DNA from: Deltaproteobacteria bacterium
Lineage (GTDB): Bacteria > Desulfobacterota > Desulfobulbia > Desulfobulbales > VMSU01
NCBI GenBank assembly: GCA_024274995.1
Contig: JAJSAA010000162.1
Location: 1 to 9,505 of the forward strand
Reading direction: 5' to 3'
Length of the DNA: 9,505 nt
Part shown: one piece after another, positions 5,804 to 9,505 of the stretch
Layout of the letters: every line of letters starts with the position of its first letter
Position numbering within the stretch: the stretch's first letter is position 1
Notes under the pieces: model-generated
Database searches by the model: none
What the model was told of the DNA's origin: nothing
What the model saw: the letters and a program-made list of their open reading frames with translations, nothing else
Translations under genes and position numbers: made by a program

Positions 5804-6531
5804 TGGCTGCTGATACGCTTTTTAAGGACGGGGCCGCACCGGTGGACGACTTTAAATTTAATGTTAGGGTCGCTGAGGTCTTTGATGATATGCTGGGCCG
5901 CAGTATACCCTTTTATAATGAGGTGATTGGGATGACGGCTCAACTTCTGGCTCGTTTTCTCAGGCCTGAGGGCCGGGTTTATGACCTGGGATGTTCCACC
6001 GGCAATAGTCTGATGGAACTGGCTCGGCGGCTCGCTCATCTCGATTTGCAATTTATTGGTATTGACAACTCCGCTGCCATGATTAAAAAGGCGCGCTTGA
6101 AGGCGGAGATGTATGGCAAGGAGGATAGGCTGCGTTTTGAATGCGCTGATATAATGAATTTGAATCTGTGCTCACCAGCGGCGGTGATAATGAATTATAC
6201 CCTGCAGTTTATCCGCCCCATGATGAGACCTGATTTTATCCGGGCTCTTTATGCCATTATGCCTTCTGGCGCAGTGTTGATTATCAGTGAGAAATCCATT
6301 AATCATGATCCCCTCTTTAATCGTGCTTTTCTGCAGTTTTATCTCGATTTCAAACGACGGCAGGGCTATTCAGAAATAGAGATTGCCAAGAAACGTGAGG
6401 CCCTGGAGAACATCCTTATCCCTTTTTCCAACCAGGAGAATATTGAGCTCCTGCGTCAGGCCGGTTTCCGCCACATTGAGACCTTTTTCCAATGGTTTAA
6501 TTTCTCATCGTTTATCGCCCTGAAGGAGTAG
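5803..6531 (+). CDS. cmoA: Carboxy-S-adenosyl-L-methionine synthase
   Basis: CmoA converts S-adenosylmethionine and prephenate into carboxy-SAM and phenylpyruvate, supplying CmoB for the synthesis of cmo5U at position 34 of tRNA. The 242-residue protein aligns end to end with the E. coli enzyme as I recall it (247 residues). It shows DTLF and RVAEVFDDM near the N-terminus, the SAM-binding VYDLGCSTGN at 59-68, GIDNSAAMI at 86-94, NYTLQF at 131-136, LIISEK at 159-164, and DFKRRQGYSEIEIAKKREALEN at about 182-203. Arg198 corresponds to Arg199 of E. coli, which contacts the carboxylate across the dimer. ATG at 5803 overlaps the yhbY stop codon by one base, with AAGG 5 nt upstream, implying translational coupling. 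cmoB follows after 5 bp. Confidence 0.95.
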   Translation: MAADTLFKDGAAPVDDFKFNVRVAEVFDDMLGRSIPFYNEVIGMTAQLLARFLRPEGRVYDLGCSTGNSLMELARRLAHLDLQFIGIDNSAAMIKKARLKAEMYGKEDRLRFECADIMNLNLCSPAAVIMNYTLQFIRPMMRPDFIRALYAIMPSGAVLIISEKSINHDPLFNRAFLQFYLDFKRRQGYSEIEIAKKREALENILIPFSNQENIELLRQAGFRHIETFFQWFNFSSFIALKE

Positions 6532-6536
6532 CCGGG

Positions 6537-7499
6537 ATGCCTGAATATCTTGCCTTTATGCCCCAGGCCCGTCAAGAGGCGGTGCGAGCTCTGCATACCG
6601 TGATGCAGGGTCGTCTAAGGCAGAACAAAAAGGGCTTTCGGCGTTTTCGGGAACCCTGTGAATCGCTAAGCGGTATCCGGGCCCGGCAGTTATCCTTGGC
6701 CACCGACGTGGTAAAGATCGGAGATCGTGATGAACTAAGCCCCGATGAGCAGCAGCTCGTTTATCGGGCTATGCGCCAGTTCATGCCCTGGCGCAAGGGG
6801 CCATTCTCGATTTTTGGGATTGATATTGATGCCGAATGGCGCAGTGAACGAAAATGGCGGCGTCTGGAGTCGGTTCTGCCCCCCCTGCGGGGTAAGGTAA
6901 TCGCCGATATTGGCTGTAATAATGGCTATTATATGTTCAGGATGGCGGCTGCTTCTCCAGCACTGGTGTTGGGCTTTGAACCTTATCTACAGCATTATTA
7001 TGCCTTTAAAAGCCTTAATGGCATGGCTGGTCTACCCAATTTGGCGATTGAACCCTTTGGGGTGGAGGATATAGGCCTTTTCCCTGAGACCTTTGAGGTT
7101 ATATTCCTCATGGGGATTATATATCATCGGATATCGCCGCTGGGTATGTTGAAGGAGATAAGGGCGGCTTTACGCCCCGGCGGCTGCCTTATTGTGGAGT
7201 CGCAGGCCATTCCCGGTGAGGAGTCTGTGGCTCTGTTTCCGGCTGAACGTTATGCCAAGGTACCAGGCACCTATTTTGTCCCAACCGCTACCTGTTTACA
7301 AAATTGGCTGCTGCGGGCCGGGTTTACCAAAGTAGAACTCTTCTGCTCTCATCCCATGTCCAGTCAGGAACAGCGCCGTACTGACTGGATGACCTTTGAA
7401 TCTTACGAAGATTTTATTGATGCTGATAATCCGCAACTGACGGTAGAGGGCTATCCCGCCCCCAAGCGGGTCTATTTTAAGGCTTTTAAAGCGTCATGA
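6537..7499 (+). CDS. cmoB: tRNA U34 carboxymethyltransferase
   Basis: CmoB transfers the carboxymethyl group of carboxy-SAM to 5-hydroxyuridine at tRNA position 34, giving cmo5U and widening wobble reading of four-codon boxes. The 320-residue protein matches E. coli CmoB (323) in layout: LMPWRKGPF-type motif at 83-90, GIDIDAEWRS at 94-103, the SAM-binding ADIGCNNGYYMFRM at 123-136, MGIIYHRISPL at 192-202, and VEGYPAPKRV near the end. Lys87, Tyr196 and Arg311 align with Lys91, Tyr200 and Arg315, the residues that recognise carboxy-SAM in E. coli, so it should be active. AAGGAG at 6523-6528 sits 8 nt before the ATG. The U34 hydroxylation enzyme (TrhP or TrhO type) is not in the window. No intrinsic terminator follows, only the inserted element at 7514. 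Confidence 0.95.
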   Translation: MPEYLAFMPQARQEAVRALHTVMQGRLRQNKKGFRRFREPCESLSGIRARQLSLATDVVKIGDRDELSPDEQQLVYRAMRQFMPWRKGPFSIFGIDIDAEWRSERKWRRLESVLPPLRGKVIADIGCNNGYYMFRMAAASPALVLGFEPYLQHYYAFKSLNGMAGLPNLAIEPFGVEDIGLFPETFEVIFLMGIIYHRISPLGMLKEIRAALRPGGCLIVESQAIPGEESVALFPAERYAKVPGTYFVPTATCLQNWLLRAGFTKVELFCSHPMSSQEQRRTDWMTFESYEDFIDADNPQLTVEGYPAPKRVYFKAFKAS

Positions 7500-7505
7500 T
7501 TTATG

Positions 7506-7513
7506 TATATTTG
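7506..7513. repeat. Left copy of 8-bp target site duplication
   Basis: TATATTTG here is repeated exactly at 7618-7625, directly abutting the two ends of the element at 7514-7617. Exact flanking direct repeats are the signature of transposition. Confidence 0.85.
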
Positions 7514-7617
7514 GTAAGCGCTCAATAAACCACACTCTTGACTTTATAATCTCTCGAAATGTAGCGGTACGACTACGATCGTATGCGAGCGTTTCAGGGT
7601 GTTCATGGAGCGCTTAC
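7514..7617. mobile_element. 104-bp MITE-like element, probably IS66-family derived
   Basis: The ends are perfect 10-bp inverted repeats, GTAAGCGCTC at 7514-7523 and GAGCGCTTAC at 7608-7617; extended to 20 positions, 16 match. Exact 8-bp direct repeats flank it. From general knowledge, IS66-family elements begin with GTAA (often GTAAGCG) and duplicate 8 bp of target, so the element was probably mobilised by an IS66-type transposase. It is far too short to encode one and holds no ORF. Inside are a 10-bp palindrome TACGATCGTA (7574-7583) and a TATAAT hexamer (7545-7550). It lies between the convergent ends of cmoB and the radical SAM gene and disrupts neither. Without the element and one repeat copy, the gap would be only 31 bp. 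Confidence 0.85.
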
Positions 7618-7625
7618 TATATTTG
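7618..7625. repeat. Right copy of 8-bp target site duplication
   Basis: This is the second exact copy of TATATTTG (first at 7506-7513), abutting the right end of the MITE-like element. It ends 17 bp before the stop codon of the minus-strand radical SAM gene. Confidence 0.85.
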
Positions 7626-7642
7626 TATGTGCCGTTCTGTCC

Positions 7643-8668
7643 TTAGCTCGTCCGCAGAGTTATCAGCCCGCGCCGGGTGTTATCGCTGAATTTTATTTCA
7701 CCCCCCTTGAGTAGGCCGAGACGCTGTAAACGCCGGAGGCTGCATTTTTTCTGGCCGTAGAATATGGAGCGGTCGCGGTGTGAGATGGTCAGCTGCCAGG
7801 GCTCTTGGGGGGGGGGACGGAGTTTTTTCTTTATCTTGTTGAAGAATATGCGGGCGGCCACCATTTCACCAAGGGCTGGATGGTAGGGGCCAGCCAGTAG
7901 ATTATCCTCCAATTCTTTAGAGGCGGGCAGACCTATACGAATTACTGGTATGTGATGCTGGCTTAGAATAGAAGCGATCCGGGCGGTGAGGGCAATGGTC
8001 TGATTCATGGTTAAGGGCTGGTATTTATGCTGACAATAGAGGTCTGCCAGGCCGCTGCCCTTAATGACCAGGGCTGGATAGAGGCGGACAAAGTCTATCT
8101 TCATGGCCGTTAAGCGCCGAACACCCTGCAGGGTGGAGAGCGTGGTCTCCGCTGGCAGGCCCAGTAAGAGCTGAGCCCCGACCTGCAGCCTGGAGGCGCT
8201 TAAAAAATTAATTGCCCTTATACTTTGCTCGACGCTATGCCCCCTTTTACTGGCAGCCAGCACTTCGTTGGACATGGACTGAATACCAAGCTCAACGGTT
8301 TGTACCCCGTAAGCGCTGAGAAACTCAGCACTTTGGGAGTCAATATAGTCAGGGCGGGTGGAGAGACGAATGGCCTGTACCTCGCCGGAGTCTAAAAAAG
8401 GTTGTACTGCCTGGAGCAGTTCTCGTTGTCTGGCTATGGGCAGGGCGGTGAAGCTGCCGCCATAAAAGGCGGTTTCAACCCTGCGCCCCCGGGCAGGAGA
8501 ACGCCGCAGCCATTGGTGTATTTCATCTCTCACCTCTCGCGTTCCCACCTGCTGGCTTTGCCCGGTTATGGGCTCTTGATTACAGAATACGCAGCGATGG
8601 GGACACCCCTCATGGGTAATAAAGATGGGGATAATTAAAGGTGGGGATTGGGCGGTTTTTATCTTCAT
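7643..8668 (-). CDS. Elp3-like radical SAM protein without acetyltransferase domain
   Basis: The 341-residue protein carries the radical SAM [4Fe-4S] motif CPHRCVFC, with Cys22, Cys26 and Cys29 (Cx3Cx2C), after the opening LIIPIFITHEG. AFYGGSFTAL at 68-76, STRPDYI at 103-109, ELGIQSMS at 126-133 and GLPAET at 170-175 belong to the Elp3/MiaB-type SPASM-free radical SAM group. The C-terminal part (HRDRSIFYGQK) resembles the Radical_SAM_C region of Elp3-like proteins, but the HAT domain of true Elp3 is missing. The substrate is unknown; RNA modification is a reasonable guess. Its ATG overlaps the rnc stop codon as ATGA, with no Shine-Dalgarno, so translation probably depends on rnc. A C10 run encodes Pro285-287. 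Confidence 0.85.
   Translation of the reverse strand: MKIKTAQSPPLIIPIFITHEGCPHRCVFCNQEPITGQSQQVGTREVRDEIHQWLRRSPARGRRVETAFYGGSFTALPIARQRELLQAVQPFLDSGEVQAIRLSTRPDYIDSQSAEFLSAYGVQTVELGIQSMSNEVLAASKRGHSVEQSIRAINFLSASRLQVGAQLLLGLPAETTLSTLQGVRRLTAMKIDFVRLYPALVIKGSGLADLYCQHKYQPLTMNQTIALTARIASILSQHHIPVIRIGLPASKELEDNLLAGPYHPALGEMVAARIFFNKIKKKLRPPPQEPWQLTISHRDRSIFYGQKKCSLRRLQRLGLLKGGEIKFSDNTRRGLITLRTS
7807..7816. repeat. Run of ten G (C10 in the coding strand) in the radical SAM gene
   Basis: Ten consecutive G on the + strand read as CCC CCC CCC C in the minus-strand gene and encode Pro285-Pro287 plus the first base of Gln288. In the given sequence the reading frame stays open through the run and the residues after it still fit the family. 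Such runs are prone to slippage, so the length may vary among cells or be a sequencing artefact. Confidence 0.9.
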
Positions 8669-9390
8669 TGGGGGGATAACTGATTCAGCGCCAGGGCGGC
8701 GGCCTTTTGCTCCGCCGCTTTTTTGTTGCCGGCCGTTGCTGAGGCCAGCTCCTCGCCATTCAGCAGTACGGAGACAGTAAAGGACTTGTTATGATCCGGG
8801 CCGGAGGAGTCCATTAGGTTGTAAGTGGGAGCCGGGCCGCCATGGTGCTGGGTCAACTCCTGCAGGCGGCTCTTGGCATCGGTAATCTGTATTTTGTCAT
8901 TGAGCTTCAGGCGGTCAATGAAATGCTCCTCAACCACCCGGCGGGTTGCCTCATAACCGGCATCAACAAAAATAGCCCCGATTACCGCCTCATAGGCGCA
9001 GGAGAGTATCGAAGGTTTAGTGCGGCCGCCATTGTTATCTTCGCCCCGGCCTAATAGGATGTAACGCCCCAGATCCAATTGTTTGGCCACCACGGCCAGG
9101 CCGCCCTCTTGTACCAAGGTCGAGCGCATTTTGGTAAGTATGCCTTCCGGCTCTTTGGGATAGTGCTTAAATAACAGAAAACCGACTATCAAATCCAGCA
9201 CCGCGTCGCCCAGAAATTCGAGAGTCTCATTATCATAGCCTGGCAGTTCACTATGCTCGGAGCTGTATGAACGATGGGTCAGGGACCTGATCAGGAGCTT
9301 AGGTTTTTTAAAGTGATGGCCCAATTTTTTTTCTAATTTGGCGCATTGGGGGGCTTGTTGCAGAATTAATTTCTTTAATGATTCATTCAT
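8665..9390 (-). CDS. rnc: Ribonuclease III
   Basis: RNase III cleaves double-stranded RNA, maturing rRNA precursors and some mRNAs. The 241-residue protein has the nuclease domain at about 15-165 and the dsRNA-binding domain at about 171-238 (AKSRLQELTQ to GNKKAAEQKAAALAL). The signature NETLEFLGDAVLDL at 54-67 supplies Glu55, Glu58 and Asp62, matching Glu38, Glu41 and Asp45 of E. coli; Glu82 matches Glu65 and Glu134 matches Glu117. The residue aligned with metal-binding Asp114 is Cys131, within SILSCAYEAVIGA, where the usual text is SILAD.xEALIG. ATG at 9390 has no good Shine-Dalgarno. Its stop overlaps the start of the radical SAM gene by 4 bp. It is divergent from the tRNA gene, with 63 bp between. 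Confidence 0.95.
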   Translation of the reverse strand: MNESLKKLILQQAPQCAKLEKKLGHHFKKPKLLIRSLTHRSYSSEHSELPGYDNETLEFLGDAVLDLIVGFLLFKHYPKEPEGILTKMRSTLVQEGGLAVVAKQLDLGRYILLGRGEDNNGGRTKPSILSCAYEAVIGAIFVDAGYEATRRVVEEHFIDRLKLNDKIQITDAKSRLQELTQHHGGPAPTYNLMDSSGPDHNKSFTVSVLLNGEELASATAGNKKAAEQKAAALALNQLSPQ

Positions 9391-9402
9391 TGCATTTTTA
9401 AC

Positions 9403-9431
9403 TTGTCAAAAAGCTCAACTACGGCTAATAT
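9403..9431 (+). promoter_or_regulatory. Sigma70-type promoter for tRNA-Cys
   Basis: TTGTCA at 9403-9408 (5 of 6 to consensus) and TAATAT at 9426-9431 (4 of 6) are spaced by 17 bp. The start would fall near 9438, leaving a 5' leader of about 16 nt before the tRNA, to be removed by RNase P. It lies in the 63-bp gap divergent from rnc. Confidence 0.6.
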
Positions 9432-9453
9432 CAGCCTCTCAATTTAGATGTAT

Positions 9454-9505
<52 letters not shown>

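Noticed and set aside
7538..7550. TTGACT and TATAAT within the MITE as a promoter
   Set aside because: The two hexamers are separated by one base only. The TATAAT has no convincing -35 box at 16-18 bp upstream (TCAATA at 17 bp).
9404..9409. Perfect TTGACA on the minus strand as the rnc -35 box
   Set aside because: A -10 box at normal spacing would fall inside the rnc coding sequence, downstream of its start codon, so this hexamer cannot drive rnc as annotated.
9424..9436. GGCT/AGCC inverted repeat over the tRNA-Cys -10 box as an operator
   Set aside because: The arms are only 4 bp with imperfect symmetry inside; this is within chance expectation.

Overview
The window looks like a chromosomal segment of a Gram-negative bacterium, most likely a deltaproteobacterium (Desulfobacterota), perhaps Desulfobulbales. 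The ribosomal proteins and RpoA read as proteobacterial, S4 carries a four-cysteine zinc-binding N-terminus, and CmoA/CmoB sit beside a TraB-family membrane protein and a small exported c-type cytochrome. The lineage is inferred from sequence character only; no search was run.

Layout. Bases 1-3048 (+) are the classical alpha operon, in the order rpsM-rpsK-rpsD-rpoA-rplQ, ended by a strong bidirectional terminator at 3081-3116. Two genes on the minus strand follow: a stand-alone PPC/DUF296-domain protein (3157-3597) and a monohaem cytochrome c (3700-4089). A 143-bp divergent region with two overlapping sigma70-type promoters separates the cytochrome from a + strand run of TraB-family protein, yhbY, cmoA and cmoB (4233-7499). 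A convergent minus-strand pair lies beyond it: rnc (RNase III), whose stop codon overlaps the start of an Elp3-like radical SAM gene. A tRNA-Cys(GCA) gene with a recognisable promoter begins at 9454 and is cut by the window end.

Most genes serve translation and RNA metabolism: ribosomal proteins, RNA polymerase alpha, 50S assembly (YhbY), wobble-uridine modification (CmoA makes carboxy-SAM, CmoB transfers its carboxymethyl group to tRNA), double-stranded RNA processing (RNase III), and a tRNA. The PPC protein, the cytochrome and the TraB protein are outside that theme.

Most notable is a 104-bp MITE-like element at 7514-7617 in the short gap between the convergent ends of cmoB and the radical SAM gene. 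It has 10-bp perfect terminal inverted repeats (16 of 20 if extended) beginning GTAAGCG and an exact 8-bp target duplication, which points to the IS66 family. Other points of interest are an apparent Asp-to-Cys replacement at an RNase III metal-binding position, a run of ten G inside the radical SAM gene, a cytochrome with no methionine available as distal haem ligand, and hairpins at the starts of rpsD and rpoA. I did not find a clearly new multi-gene system.
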